Source: Tepidaquicella sp964564635
GTDB lineage: Bacteria; Bacteroidota; Ignavibacteria; Tepidaquicellales; Tepidaquicellaceae
Assembly: GCA_964564635.1 (NCBI GenBank)
Contig: CAZMAR010000002.1
Span: 663,480 to 727,479 of the forward strand
DNA: 64,000 nucleotides
Reading direction: 5' to 3'
Shown piece after piece: positions 17,975 to 26,848 of this stretch. The position numbers and the translations under genes are program-made. The notes beneath the pieces are model-generated. The model did not search any database. It worked only from the letters and a program-made list of their open reading frames with translations, and was not told where the DNA came from. Numbering within the stretch: the stretch's first letter is position 1; the number at the start of each line of letters is the position of its first letter.

Positions 17975-18535
17975 ATGAATATTTACAAAATTCTTCTCAA
18001 TGTAATTTTTGTAATACTAATAATATTTAGTTGTAAAAAACAGGAAGTTAATGACCAAACAACCTCTTCCGGGAATCAGAGCTTTTCCTGGAAAGAGGTT
18101 GTTAATTTTAATGACATACCTGATTATCCTATTAGGGGATATATAGGAGATAAGGAAATTAAAATTGTATATATTAATTTTGAAAAATGGCGTGGAAGTG
18201 GAGATAATACATTTTATTTTTCAACAAAAAAACCTCAACAAAATTGCGGGTCAGTTGTAAATGATACAGCCTTTAGATTAACTAGAGCAAATAAAAATTT
18301 TGAAGAGCAAGAATTTATTAAGGAGAGCTTTACCACTTCCAAAGAGGGTTATGGAGCAGATTTTCATGTTTATGTTGGTGAGGAGTCTAAAGATTTTGAT
18401 GTCCCTTGGAATTGTGCTCTTAAGATTTCTTATTTAGATGATAAGAAAATACAGGGAAAGATTGTAATGTGTTTTAAAGATGAAAAGAAAAGTTGGATAG
18501 CTGGAACTTTTGAAGGAATTGTTTGTAATTATTAA
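17975..18535 (+). CDS. Predicted lipoprotein of unknown function
   Basis: 186 residues. A hydrophobic leader ends in 'IIFSCKKQEVN', a plausible lipobox, so an envelope lipoprotein is likely. The mature part is mainly beta ('IKIVYINFEKWRGSGDNTFY', 'SYLDDKKIQGKIVMCFKD') and has two or more cysteines ('QNCGSV', 'PWNCAL', 'FEGIVCNY'). I do not recognise the family. It lies 16 bp after the SOD gene in the same direction and 33 bp before another small lipoprotein gene. Confidence 0.7.
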   Translation: MNIYKILLNVIFVILIIFSCKKQEVNDQTTSSGNQSFSWKEVVNFNDIPDYPIRGYIGDKEIKIVYINFEKWRGSGDNTFYFSTKKPQQNCGSVVNDTAFRLTRANKNFEEQEFIKESFTTSKEGYGADFHVYVGEESKDFDVPWNCALKISYLDDKKIQGKIVMCFKDEKKSWIAGTFEGIVCNY

Positions 18536-18568
18536 TAAAACAATATTTTTATAAATAAAATTAAAATT

Positions 18569-19036
18569 ATGAAATTTATTAAACTATTTTTAATCGTTTT
18601 TACTAGTTTTCTTTTATTGCAGGGGTGCGGAGAAAAGAAAGAACAAAGCGATTCTCAAGCCCCTAAAGAAGAACAAACATCCGGGACTCAATCCTCAGCA
18701 GAACAGACAGAAAATAATCAAGCAACCCTTGATACTAAAGAAGGACTACCAGAGGATTTTCCTAAGGATATTCCTTTACCTGAAAAGATGAAAAAGGCAA
18801 AGTATATTGATAATAATAATAGTAAGATAGTTATTATTGAAGCCGATATTAATGTTAAAGATGCAATAAATTATTACAAGGAGAATTTAAAGAAAAACGG
18901 CTTTGAATTAAATAAAAATGATAATCTGATTGATAGAGATGAAATTTATAATGCTGATTGGAGAAAGAATAACAAAAATGTGAATGTTGCCATTACCTTT
19001 CAAAACAATTTGAGCAACATAGTTATCTCTTATTAA
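18569..19036 (+). CDS. Small lipoprotein of unknown function
   Basis: 155 residues. The signal peptide ends in a good lipobox ('LLLQGCGEKKEQ', Cys20). A Ser/Gln/Glu-rich linker of about 35 residues follows, then a compact alpha/beta segment: 'GLPEDFPKDIPLPEKMKKAK', 'VIIEADINVKDAINYYKENL' and 'KNVNVAITFQNN'. This resembles small beta-alpha-beta lipoprotein domains seen in Bacteroidota and Ignavibacteria, for which I know no assigned role. The stop is one base before the ferredoxin start, so the two are probably co-translated. Confidence 0.72.
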   Translation: MKFIKLFLIVFTSFLLLQGCGEKKEQSDSQAPKEEQTSGTQSSAEQTENNQATLDTKEGLPEDFPKDIPLPEKMKKAKYIDNNNSKIVIIEADINVKDAINYYKENLKKNGFELNKNDNLIDRDEIYNADWRKNNKNVNVAITFQNNLSNIVISY

Positions 19037-19037
19037 T

Positions 19038-19334
19038 ATGCCATTTATTAAATTTCTACCTGGTAAGAGAAAAATACCGGTAGAAATTCATAAAACTATA
19101 CTTAACATTGCATTGGAAAATGATATTCCTATTGAGCACAAATGCGGTGGCATTTGTGCATGCACAAGTTGTATTATTCAAATAACGACAGGGCTTGAAA
19201 ATTTTAATGAGATTTCACCGCACGAAATTTATCAATTAAAAAAAGCTAATAAGACAAAAAGAGGATTTAGACTTGCATGTATGTGTTACATTATAAAAGA
19301 TACGATGGAAGATATAATCATCAATCTTAAATAA
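19038..19334 (+). CDS. fdx: [2Fe-2S] ferredoxin (adrenodoxin/Isc type)
   Basis: 98 residues. The plant/adrenodoxin-type cluster motif C-x5-C-x2-C is seen in 'HKCGGICACTSC', with the distal ligand in 'RLACMCYI'. The N-terminus 'MPFIKFLPGKRKIPV' and 'ENDIPIEHKCGG' match Isc-type ferredoxins (Fdx), which supply electrons for Fe-S cluster assembly. An extra Cys lies between the usual ligands, as in many Isc ferredoxins. Its presence a few genes after the cysteine desulfurase and A-type carrier supports a role in cluster biogenesis. Soluble and cytoplasmic. Confidence 0.87.
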   Translation: MPFIKFLPGKRKIPVEIHKTILNIALENDIPIEHKCGGICACTSCIIQITTGLENFNEISPHEIYQLKKANKTKRGFRLACMCYIIKDTMEDIIINLK

Positions 19335-19340
19335 ATCTTA

Positions 19341-20360
19341 GTGGCAGAAAAAATTTACAAAGAAAAAATAAAAAAGATTTTAATTAGCAGAACTGATAAT
19401 ATTGGGGATGTAATATTAACTTTACCATTGATTTCAGAATGTAAGAGTTATTTTACAAGTGCAAAATTGGTTCTACTTACAAAAAGTGTTGTAAAAGATT
19501 TATTAATGGGTTATGAAGATATAGATGAATTTATTTTTATTGATGATTTCAAAAATAATATTGGTTTATTCAAAAAAATACGGTCTGAGTGTTTTGATAT
19601 TGTTTTTTCAGTTTACCCGAGATTAAGTTTAGCTGTTATTTTTTTTCTAAGTGGTATAAAGTACAGAGTTGGAACTGCATACAGGGGATATTCCTTTCTA
19701 TATAATATAAAAGTAAAAGAACATCGGAAATCGGCAGAAAAACACGAGGCGCAATACAATTTAAATTTATTAAATACAGTTACAGGTGAATTTTCTCAAA
19801 ATATAAACTTTAAATTTAAAATTAGTGAAAATGAGAAACAAGAATTAATAAAAAAATTAAATAATAAATTTAATTTAACTCCAGATGATAAATTTATAAT
19901 CATACACCCCGGTTCCCGACAGTCAGCATTGGATTTACCACTGAAAACTTTAAAAGAATATATACAAAAATTTTTAAAAGAGTTTTCAGACTATAAGATT
20001 ATTATTACTGGAACCAAAAACGATGAATATCAAATAAATTGTTTAACAAAAAGTTTTCAAAGTGAAATTGGAAAAGTGATTTTTAATTCATTAGACATGT
20101 TTAATTTAAGAGAACTTATGATTTTAATTGAGCTATCTTCTCTATTTATTTCAAATTCTACAGGTCCAATTCATATTGCAGGAGCACTTGGGAAAAAGAT
20201 TATTGGATTCTATCCAAATGTACCTCCTATATCACCTGTAAGGTGGAAACCATTAAGTAATTATGTCAGAATATTAACCCCTACACAGATAAGTACCAAT
20301 ATGGAAGAAATTAAAGCCGAACAAATAATTCAACATACTAATGAATTACTTAAAATGTAA
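19341..20360 (+). CDS. Glycosyltransferase family 9 (heptosyltransferase-like)
   Basis: 339 residues, starting at GTG (19341), 6 bp after the ferredoxin stop. The N-terminal 'ILISRTDNIGDVILTLPLI' is the GT9 signature. The nucleotide-sugar binding half shows 'FIIIHPGSRQSALDLPL' and, near the C-terminus, 'ISNSTGPIHIAGALGKK', typical of heptosyltransferases that add heptose to the LPS inner core from ADP-heptose at the cytoplasmic membrane face. GT9 enzymes can use other donors, so the sugar is not certain. No other LPS genes flank it. Confidence 0.88.
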   Translation: MAEKIYKEKIKKILISRTDNIGDVILTLPLISECKSYFTSAKLVLLTKSVVKDLLMGYEDIDEFIFIDDFKNNIGLFKKIRSECFDIVFSVYPRLSLAVIFFLSGIKYRVGTAYRGYSFLYNIKVKEHRKSAEKHEAQYNLNLLNTVTGEFSQNINFKFKISENEKQELIKKLNNKFNLTPDDKFIIIHPGSRQSALDLPLKTLKEYIQKFLKEFSDYKIIITGTKNDEYQINCLTKSFQSEIGKVIFNSLDMFNLRELMILIELSSLFISNSTGPIHIAGALGKKIIGFYPNVPPISPVRWKPLSNYVRILTPTQISTNMEEIKAEQIIQHTNELLKM

Positions 20361-20419
20361 GTTTTTTTTAAGAAACTTTTTATATATTATTAATGTAAAA
20401 AAGAAAAGGAATATTCGAT

Positions 20420-21214
20420 ATGAAAAATTTTATTAAAGTATTTTTAATTATTTTACTTCCGGGTTTATTGTTTTCTCAAGACACAACCTTCCGTAAAATA
20501 AACAATATCAGTTTTAAAGTTGGTGAGCATTTTGAATATGAGTTAAATTATGGATTTATCACCGGCGGTTATGCTATTCTTGAAATAAAATCAGATAACG
20601 AATACATTAATGGAAGAAGGTGCTTCCTTGCAGAAGTAAATATTAGTACAACACCTTCATTTGATTATATATATAAGTTTCGACAAATTTATAAATGTTA
20701 TCTTGATTATGAAGGTATTTTCCCTTGGCTTATTGAACAGGATAAAAATGAAAACGGAAAAATCACCAATCTAAAAGTACAGTTTGACAATGTGAATGAT
20801 AAAGTAAAAAGAAATGAAAATGGAACAGAAACGGAATTTGACATAATTAAATATACTCTTGATGATATTGGAGTTTATTATTATTCCCGTACAATAGATT
20901 TTACTACAAAAAGTGTTGGCGAAACTGTTGAATTGCCATATTTGACAAAAGATAAATCTAAAGTTTTTAAAATGAAATATAGCGGCAAAGAAACAGTTGA
21001 AGTTCCTGCTGGTGAGTTCAGATGTTTGGTTGTTGAACCGCTTTTAAGAGAAGCAGCGTTAGCTTCTAAAGTTGATAATATCGTCATTTGGGTTACTGAT
21101 GATGATAATAAAATTCCAGTTTTACTGAAAATGGATATCATACTTGGTTCAGTAACGGCTGAGTTGAAAAACTTTTGGGGCTTGTCTGCTCCTTTAAAAT
21201 CCAAGGTGGATTAA
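20420..21214 (+). CDS. DUF3108 family secreted protein
   Basis: 264 residues with a signal peptide (~1-19, ending 'LLFSQD'). The body fits DUF3108: 'FKVGEHFEYELNYGFITGGY', a central 'FRQIYKCYLDYEGIFPW', then 'GKETVEVPAGEFRCLVVEP' and 'VWVTDDDNKIPVLL'-like strands. Members are predicted envelope beta proteins with no known reaction. The gene lies 60 bp after the GT9 gene and 8 bp before queE. I see no membrane anchor besides the signal, so a periplasmic location is likely. Confidence 0.8.
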   Translation: MKNFIKVFLIILLPGLLFSQDTTFRKINNISFKVGEHFEYELNYGFITGGYAILEIKSDNEYINGRRCFLAEVNISTTPSFDYIYKFRQIYKCYLDYEGIFPWLIEQDKNENGKITNLKVQFDNVNDKVKRNENGTETEFDIIKYTLDDIGVYYYSRTIDFTTKSVGETVELPYLTKDKSKVFKMKYSGKETVEVPAGEFRCLVVEPLLREAALASKVDNIVIWVTDDDNKIPVLLKMDIILGSVTAELKNFWGLSAPLKSKVD

Positions 21215-21222
21215 TTTTATTT

Positions 21223-21954
21223 ATGTTTATTTCTGAATTATTTTATTCATTACAGGGTGAAGGAAAACGAGTAGGTTTTCCTTCTTTTTTCATTAGAACG
21301 AATTTTTGTAATTTAAGATGTAAGTTTTTGGGAGGGAATCTATGTGATTCTGCTTATACGAGCTGGGACCCTAAGGATAAAAAAAATTTAGGTGAAATAG
21401 ATATTTCAAAAATTATTAATGAATATAAAAAATATTATCCTGTTGATATTGTAATTACAGGGGGAGAGCCGACTTTACAGACAAATGATTTAACTGTTTT
21501 GTGTCAGAAAATTAAAGAATTTGATAAATCAATTTTCATAACATTAGAAACAAATGGTACTATAGCTGGTGATTTTCTGAATTATTTAGATTTAGTTAGT
21601 GTAAGTCCAAAACTTAAATCATCTATTCCTTTCGGTACGAAATACGAAGAGATGCATAATAACAGCAGGATTAATTTTACCACATTAAAATTATTTAATA
21701 AGTTACATTTAGAAAATAAATTTGATATTCAATGGAAATTTGTAATTTGTCATAAAGACGATATCAATGAAATACTTGAGTTGAAAGATAAAATTGGTTT
21801 TAAAAATTCTGAAGTTTATTTAATGCCTGAAGGTATTACAGTAGAGGAAATTAATGAAAAAAGACTGATGATTGCTGAATTATGTAAAAATAATATGTTC
21901 AATTACAGTGATAGATTGCACATTCTATGCTGGGGTAATGAAAGGGGATATTAA
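21223..21954 (+). CDS. queE: 7-carboxy-7-deazaguanine synthase (QueE-like radical SAM)
   Basis: 243 residues from the ATG at 21223; a longer frame reaches back to 21175 but overlaps the previous gene and lacks homology before 'MFISELFYSLQGEG'. QueE turns 6-carboxytetrahydropterin into the 7-deazaguanine precursor of queuosine. Family marks are 'FYSLQGEGKRVGFPSFFIRT' and 'VDIVITGGEPTLQ'. The radical-SAM cluster cysteines are Cys29, Cys33 and Cys41, i.e. CX3CX7C, with a five-residue insertion ('LGGNL') compared with the canonical CX3CX2C; 'CDS' follows the last Cys where 'CDT' is usual. Other queuosine genes are not in the window. Its stop directly abuts the stop of the opposite-strand PAP2 gene. 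Confidence 0.87.
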   Translation: MFISELFYSLQGEGKRVGFPSFFIRTNFCNLRCKFLGGNLCDSAYTSWDPKDKKNLGEIDISKIINEYKKYYPVDIVITGGEPTLQTNDLTVLCQKIKEFDKSIFITLETNGTIAGDFLNYLDLVSVSPKLKSSIPFGTKYEEMHNNSRINFTTLKLFNKLHLENKFDIQWKFVICHKDDINEILELKDKIGFKNSEVYLMPEGITVEEINEKRLMIAELCKNNMFNYSDRLHILCWGNERGY

Positions 21955-22797
21955 TTAAAATGAGAAAGAAAAGTTCAAAAACTTTTCGTTTCCGTAAAAA
22001 AGCAGTTGGGAAGAAGCATTAATTTTATTTTTAGCAAGTATGTAATTTACTCCTTCTGTTAGAGCAAAAGATAGAAAAACAAAAGATCCCGGAGCAATAT
22101 CTGAATTAACTTTTTGATTACTAATATTTTTATCATAGTTTCCTATAATTTCTTTTCTTAGTGAATGCATTAATAAAGCTGAACCTGTTCCAATTAAAAT
22201 CCCTGCCATTACATCAGTGGGGTAATGAACCCCAATATATATTCTGCCAAAAGCAACTAAGGTTGAGAAAGTATATAACCCTGCAATTAAGAATGGTTTA
22301 TCAGGATATCTTAATGAAAGAGAAGTTGCAAGGCAAAAAGAAATTGCAGAATGACCTGATGGGAATGAATTTGGATCCAAAAACATTTCATCATCTTTTG
22401 AATGTTTTACATTCTTTAGTTTTTTAAATGGTCTTTCTCTCTTTACTAATTCTTTAACTATAAAGGTTGTTGTAATTGTAGATAATTCTGATAAAGTAAG
22501 TAGTGCTGCTGAACTCTCATCATAATAATTATGATTGATTTTTGATGTGGTAAATATAATTAATGGTGTTGACAGACATACCGGTATACAGGAAATATCT
22601 GTGTGATATATAATTTTATCTAAAAAGGGATTTCTAAGATTGTTTATGCTTCTAAAAATTTTTACATCTAAATTTTCTTCTTCCGAATTATTGATTGTAT
22701 CTTTCGTAAGAGAAACGGGCAAGTCCGATTGCGAAAATGAAAGATTATTAAAGAGATAAAGCATAAGTAGGAAAGGTATTTGAAAGAACTTTGACAT
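21955..22797 (-). CDS. PAP2-family membrane phosphatase
   Basis: 280 residues with a signal-like first helix and several membrane segments. The three PAP2 active-site motifs are present: 'KELVKRERPF' (KxxxxxxRP), 'FPSGHSAISF' (PSGH) and 'GRIYIGVHYPTDVMAG' (SRxxxxxHxxxD-like, with Gly for Ser). Such enzymes dephosphorylate lipid phosphates such as undecaprenyl pyrophosphate or phosphatidylglycerol phosphate at the membrane; the substrate cannot be fixed here. It is the last gene of the minus-strand run scpA-scpB-rluB-lysS-cysK-PAP2, 7 bp after cysK. Confidence 0.85.
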   Translation of the reverse strand: MSKFFQIPFLLMLYLFNNLSFSQSDLPVSLTKDTINNSEEENLDVKIFRSINNLRNPFLDKIIYHTDISCIPVCLSTPLIIFTTSKINHNYYDESSAALLTLSELSTITTTFIVKELVKRERPFKKLKNVKHSKDDEMFLDPNSFPSGHSAISFCLATSLSLRYPDKPFLIAGLYTFSTLVAFGRIYIGVHYPTDVMAGILIGTGSALLMHSLRKEIIGNYDKNISNQKVNSDIAPGSFVFLSFALTEGVNYILAKNKINASSQLLFYGNEKFLNFSFSF

Positions 22798-22804
22798 TAA
22801 AATT

Positions 22805-23776
22805 CTAAATTATATTATTTTCTTTTAACCAGTCTTCATTGTGATATTTTGTTAAATATCTTTCCCCTGTGTCGCAAACGGTGAAAACAATTACTGCATT
22901 TTCATCCAGGTCTTTTGCTTCCTCAAGAGCTGCATAAGCAATCATTCCTGTTGAAGACCCACAGAATATACCTTCTTCTTTTGTTAATCGCCTGCACATT
23001 AATATAGAATCTTTATCAGTTACATTTACAATTTTATCAATTAAATCAAAATATACTATTGATGTAATATTTTCCGAGCCTACGCCTTCAATAAGATAAG
23101 GAGCAATTTCACTTAATTTACCTGTTTCTTTGTATGATTTATAAACAGAACCTATTGGGTCTGTTCCAATAACTTTTATATTCGGGTTTTTTTCTTTTAG
23201 ATATTTTGCTGTACCAGAAATTGTTCCACCGGTTCCAATTCCTGCGATAAAATGAGTAATCTTTCCTTCTGTTGCTTCCCAGATTTCCGGGCCTGTTGTT
23301 AGATAGTGTATCATTGGATTATTTGGATTCTCATATTGATTTGCATAGAAACTTCCAGGTATACTATCCGCAATTGCTTTTGCTTTATTTTGATAATAAT
23401 CAGGTGAATCAGGTGGGGCTTCTCTTGGAACTATTACAACTTCTGCACCAAGCGCTTTAAGGTAATTTCTTTTTTCCATACTTATTTTACTTGTCATTAC
23501 TATTATACATTTATATCCTTTGACTGCTGCAGTTAGAGCAAGTCCTATTCCTGTGTTACCACTTGTAGCTTCTACTATAGTACTGCCGGGTTTCAATTCT
23601 CCACTTCTTTCTGCTGCTTCTATCATATACCAACCTATCCTATCTTTTACACTTGCACCGGGATTTAACGATTCCATCTTCGCAAGAATCAAAGGCTTTA
23701 ATCCTTTATTTACTTTGTTAAGTTTAACTAATGGAGTATTTCCAATTAATTCAAGTACATTGTTAAAATATTTCAT
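22805..23776 (-). CDS. cysK: Cysteine synthase / PLP-dependent beta-synthase
   Basis: 323 residues, fold type II PLP enzyme. The PLP lysine is Lys44 in 'NPGASVKDRIG'; 'EATSGNTGIGLALTAA' binds the substrate carboxylate and 'AGIGTGGTISGTAKYL' the phosphate. It should make L-cysteine from O-acetylserine and sulfide; members of this branch are also called cystathionine beta-synthase-like when they lack the CBS tail, as here. 'DPIGSVY' and 'VEGVGSENI' lean toward the CBS-like branch, so the nucleophile and acceptor are less certain than the class. It lies between lysS and PAP2 on the minus strand. Confidence 0.88.
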   Translation of the reverse strand: MKYFNNVLELIGNTPLVKLNKVNKGLKPLILAKMESLNPGASVKDRIGWYMIEAAERSGELKPGSTIVEATSGNTGIGLALTAAVKGYKCIIVMTSKISMEKRNYLKALGAEVVIVPREAPPDSPDYYQNKAKAIADSIPGSFYANQYENPNNPMIHYLTTGPEIWEATEGKITHFIAGIGTGGTISGTAKYLKEKNPNIKVIGTDPIGSVYKSYKETGKLSEIAPYLIEGVGSENITSIVYFDLIDKIVNVTDKDSILMCRRLTKEEGIFCGSSTGMIAYAALEEAKDLDENAVIVFTVCDTGERYLTKYHNEDWLKENNII

Positions 23777-23778
23777 TA

Positions 23779-23822
23779 TATTTATTTATTTTTTGAAAAA
23801 TATTTATTTATTTTTTGAAAAA
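23779..23822. repeat. Perfect 22-bp tandem duplication upstream of cysK
   Basis: Two exact, adjacent copies (23779-23800 and 23801-23822) of a 22-base AT-rich unit ending TTTTTTGAAAAA fill almost the whole gap between lysS and the cysK start. The unit includes a short A/T palindrome. It lies in the cysK leader and may reflect replication slippage; a regulatory role is only speculation. Confidence 0.8.
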
Positions 23823-23825
23823 TTT

Positions 23826-25394
23826 TTATTGTGGTTTCATCAGTGGAAATAGAATAACATCTCTTATGTTATATGAATTTGTTAATAGCATAACCACTCT
23901 ATCTATACCAATTCCTACACCGGTGGTAGGTGGCATTCCAACCTCGATAGCACGTATAAAATCATAATCCATCGGGTGTGTATCTTCCTCGCCACCTCGT
24001 CCTCTTTGCACCTGCTCCTCTAATAATGCTTTTTGTAAAATAGGATCGTTTAACTCTGTATATGAGTTTCCGATTTCCCATTTATTTATATAAGGTTCAA
24101 ACCTTTCAACCAAAATTAATCCCTCTTCATCTTTTTTAAGTTCTTCTAATTCAGCAGGTGAATAAGTTCTTAATGGCTTACATAAAGGGGTTGTATCAAT
24201 TGGATGGTCAAGTACAAATGTTGGTTGTATCAATTCATCTTTACAGGTTTCTTCAAATAAGACATCAATTAATAATCCTTTTCTTGTGGAGATTTTTTTA
24301 TCATATTCTATATTATTTGAATTTAAATAATCAATTATTTCTGTCTTTTTTATTTTTAATACATCAAGTCCAGTTTTTTCTTTAATTGCTTCTATCATTT
24401 TTATTCTTCTCCAGGGCTTTTTAAAATCTAATTCTGTTCCTTGATAATTGACTTTTGTTGTTCCATATAAATCAACTACTGCTGTTTCGATTACTTCTTC
24501 AAATAAATTCATACTATCGAAGTAATCTGCATATGCTTGATACCATTCTACTTGAGTGAATTCCGGATTATGTGTTCTATCTATACCTTCATTTCTAAAA
24601 TCCTTAACGAATTCAAATACTCGGTTAAATCCTCCAACAATTAACCTTTTAAGGAATAACTCATTTGAAATTCTTAAATATAACTGTAAACCTAATGCAT
24701 TATGCTTTGTAATAAATGGTTTAGCATTTGCTCCACCATAAATAGTTTGTAAAGTCGGAGTTTCAACCTCAAGGAAATTATATTTTTCAAGAGTATTTCT
24801 TATTGATTTGATAATTTTTGTCCTTTTAATAAATGTATCTCTTACATTATCATTTACTATTAAATCTATATACCTTTGTCTATACCTTAACTCAACATCT
24901 GCAAATGCATCGTGTATAATTTTTTCTCCTGTTTCAGTTATTTCTTCTTTTACTACTGGAAGGGGATAAATAGATTTAGACAATAACTCCATTTTAATGG
25001 AATGAATTGTTATCTCCCCGGTTTTCGTTCTGAAAGGATAGCCTTCAACACCAATTATGTCCCCTATATCAAGTAACTTTAATACTTGATAACTTAAATC
25101 TCCGACATCGTCTTTTTTAATATAAACTTGAATTCTTCCTTTATCATCTTTTATATGGCAGAAAGTTGCTTTTCCCATTCTCCTTATTGCGGATATTCTG
25201 CCTGCTATAGAGATGATATTTTCTTTCTGCTTTTCCTTTTCAATTTCTGACTCAGGGTCTTTATAATTCTCTATTATTTCTTTTGAGTTTGAAGTAACTT
25301 TGAAGTTATGAGGATATGGGTTAACCCCCAATTTCTTTATCTCCTCGAGCTCCTCAAGTCTTCTTTTTATTAATTCATTTTGTTCGGTTTGCAT
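23826..25394 (-). CDS. lysS: Lysyl-tRNA synthetase, class II
   Basis: 522 residues, normal bacterial length. The N-terminal OB-fold anticodon domain (~50-150: 'ISIAGRISAIRRMGKATFCH') precedes the class II core. Motif 1 region 'FLEVETPTLQTIYGGANAKP', motif 2 'FRNEGIDRTHNPEFTQVEWY' and motif 3 'GVGIGIDRVVMLL' are all intact. It charges tRNA-Lys in the cytoplasm. It starts 4 bp after the pseudouridine synthase stop, so it belongs to the scpA-scpB-rluB-lysS operon. Confidence 0.97.
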   Translation of the reverse strand: MQTEQNELIKRRLEELEEIKKLGVNPYPHNFKVTSNSKEIIENYKDPESEIEKEKQKENIISIAGRISAIRRMGKATFCHIKDDKGRIQVYIKKDDVGDLSYQVLKLLDIGDIIGVEGYPFRTKTGEITIHSIKMELLSKSIYPLPVVKEEITETGEKIIHDAFADVELRYRQRYIDLIVNDNVRDTFIKRTKIIKSIRNTLEKYNFLEVETPTLQTIYGGANAKPFITKHNALGLQLYLRISNELFLKRLIVGGFNRVFEFVKDFRNEGIDRTHNPEFTQVEWYQAYADYFDSMNLFEEVIETAVVDLYGTTKVNYQGTELDFKKPWRRIKMIEAIKEKTGLDVLKIKKTEIIDYLNSNNIEYDKKISTRKGLLIDVLFEETCKDELIQPTFVLDHPIDTTPLCKPLRTYSPAELEELKKDEEGLILVERFEPYINKWEIGNSYTELNDPILQKALLEEQVQRGRGGEEDTHPMDYDFIRAIEVGMPPTTGVGIGIDRVVMLLTNSYNIRDVILFPLMKPQ

Positions 25395-25398
25395 GATA

Positions 25399-26154
25399 TT
25401 ATTTTTTTATTGTGGCTAAAGATTCCAATTTAGAAAGTTCTTGTTGAGTTAAATATCTCCATTCGCCTGGTTTTAAATTTCCTAAACTTAAACTTCCATA
25501 TTTTGACCTGTGTAATTTGAAAACCTTATATCCAAACTTTTCAAACATTCGTTTTACCTGTCTATTTCTTCCTTCGAAGATTGAAATTCTTACTTTGCGT
25601 TTATCTTCTTTCGATATGAATTCAATTTTACACGGAGAAGTTTTTTTCCCATCAAGAATTATACCTCTTGCTAAATATTCTTTGTGTTTTTCTTCTAATG
25701 GTTTAGATAATTTTACTTCATAAGTTTTTGAAATCTTGAAAGAAGGATGCATCATCTTATTTGCAAATTCTCCGTCATTGGTTAATAAAAGAATCCCAGA
25801 TGTGTTATAATCTAATCTTCCAATAGGAAATATTTTTTCATTTATTTTTATTAAATCCACGACTGTTAGTCTGCCTTTCTCATCGCTTACAGTAGAAATA
25901 GTTTTTTGTGGTTTGTTTAATAAGATATATATTTTTTTCTTTGATGGCTTGATTAATTCTCCGTCTAAACGAATTTTATCTTTTTCAGGATTTATTTTAA
26001 ATCCAGTATCTGAAATTGTAATATTGTTTATTGTCACTCTTCCCTGTAAAATATATTCATCTACTTTTCTTCGTGATAGTTTAGAATATGATGAAATAAA
26101 TTTATTTATTCTGATATAATCTTTTGAACTACTGCTGCTCATTTGATTCATCAT
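25399..26154 (-). CDS. rluB: 23S rRNA pseudouridine synthase, RluB/RsuA family
   Basis: 251 residues. An N-terminal S4 RNA-binding domain ('RINKFISSYSKLSRRKVDEY') is joined to the RsuA/RluB/E/F catalytic core with the nucleophile Asp in 'PIGRLDYNTSGILLLTNDGE'. 'FEGRNRQVKRMFEKFGY' is the family C-terminal motif. RluB modifies U2605 of 23S rRNA (E. coli numbering); RsuA-type 16S activity is less likely in this operon. Its start overlaps the scpB end by 26 bases. The arrangement scpA-scpB-rluB is widely conserved in bacteria and supports the call. Confidence 0.9.
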   Translation of the reverse strand: MMNQMSSSSSKDYIRINKFISSYSKLSRRKVDEYILQGRVTINNITISDTGFKINPEKDKIRLDGELIKPSKKKIYILLNKPQKTISTVSDEKGRLTVVDLIKINEKIFPIGRLDYNTSGILLLTNDGEFANKMMHPSFKISKTYEVKLSKPLEEKHKEYLARGIILDGKKTSPCKIEFISKEDKRKVRISIFEGRNRQVKRMFEKFGYKVFKLHRSKYGSLSLGNLKPGEWRYLTQQELSKLESLATIKK

Positions 26155-26848
26155 TCATATGAATGTTAGTGGTAGCTGTATCGCTTTTGTCTTTATCTTT
26201 TACTTCTTTTTTATTATTAAAGAGACCTTCAGATTTTTCTTTTTCAATATTGTTTAAGGAATTGAACAATTCAATATCTTCCTCTTTAATCCCTTCAATT
26301 TTCTCATTTTTAAGAATTTCATTTATCTCTTTCAATTTAGGCAAATCATCAAGAGAATTTAAGCCAAGCGTTTTGAGAAAATTATCTGTCGTACCATATA
26401 TTATTGGTCTGCCCGGTGAATTTGCTCTACCTTTAATCATAATTAAATCTTTCTCTAATAAAGAGTTTACAATATAATCCACATTTACACCTCTAATAAA
26501 TTCAATTTCACTTCTTGTTATTGGTTGTTTATAAGCTATTATTGCAAGAGTTTCAAGTGCCGATTGTGACAATTTTTTCCTTTGGGATTCGATTTTCATC
26601 TTTGAAATAAATTCAGCATACTCTTTCCTTGTAGCATATTGATAACCACCTGCAATTTTAATTATTTCAAAAGCATTTCCATTCCTTGCATACTCTTCAT
26701 TTATTTTATTTATGCATTCTTCTATTTCTTTTACTGAAACATAAATACTACAGGAGTAAAGTATATTTTTTATTTGTTCTGCAGTTAATTCTTCGTCTGA
26801 TGCAAATATTAACGCTTCAATTATATTTCGAAGATTTCTTTCGTTCAA
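26129..26848 (-). CDS. scpB: Segregation and condensation protein B
   Basis: 239 residues. Two winged-helix domains typical of ScpB are visible: 'NIIEALIFASDEELTAEQI' at the N-terminus and 'SALETLAIIAYKQPITRSEI' followed by 'GRANSPGRPIIYGTTDNF'. ScpB dimerises and binds ScpA to complete the SMC condensin that compacts and segregates chromosomes. A highly charged ~55-residue tail (Glu/Lys/Asn/Asp-rich) follows the core. Its start overlaps the scpA stop by 4 bases, implying coupled translation. Confidence 0.94.
   Translation of the reverse strand: MNERNLRNIIEALIFASDEELTAEQIKNILYSCSIYVSVKEIEECINKINEEYARNGNAFEIIKIAGGYQYATRKEYAEFISKMKIESQRKKLSQSALETLAIIAYKQPITRSEIEFIRGVNVDYIVNSLLEKDLIMIKGRANSPGRPIIYGTTDNFLKTLGLNSLDDLPKLKEINEILKNEKIEGIKEEDIELFNSLNNIEKEKSEGLFNNKKEVKDKDKSDTATTNIHMNDESNEQQ

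Noticed and set aside
21175..21222. Longer N-terminus for QueE
   Set aside because: It would overlap the DUF3108 gene, and family similarity starts only at the ATG at 21223.
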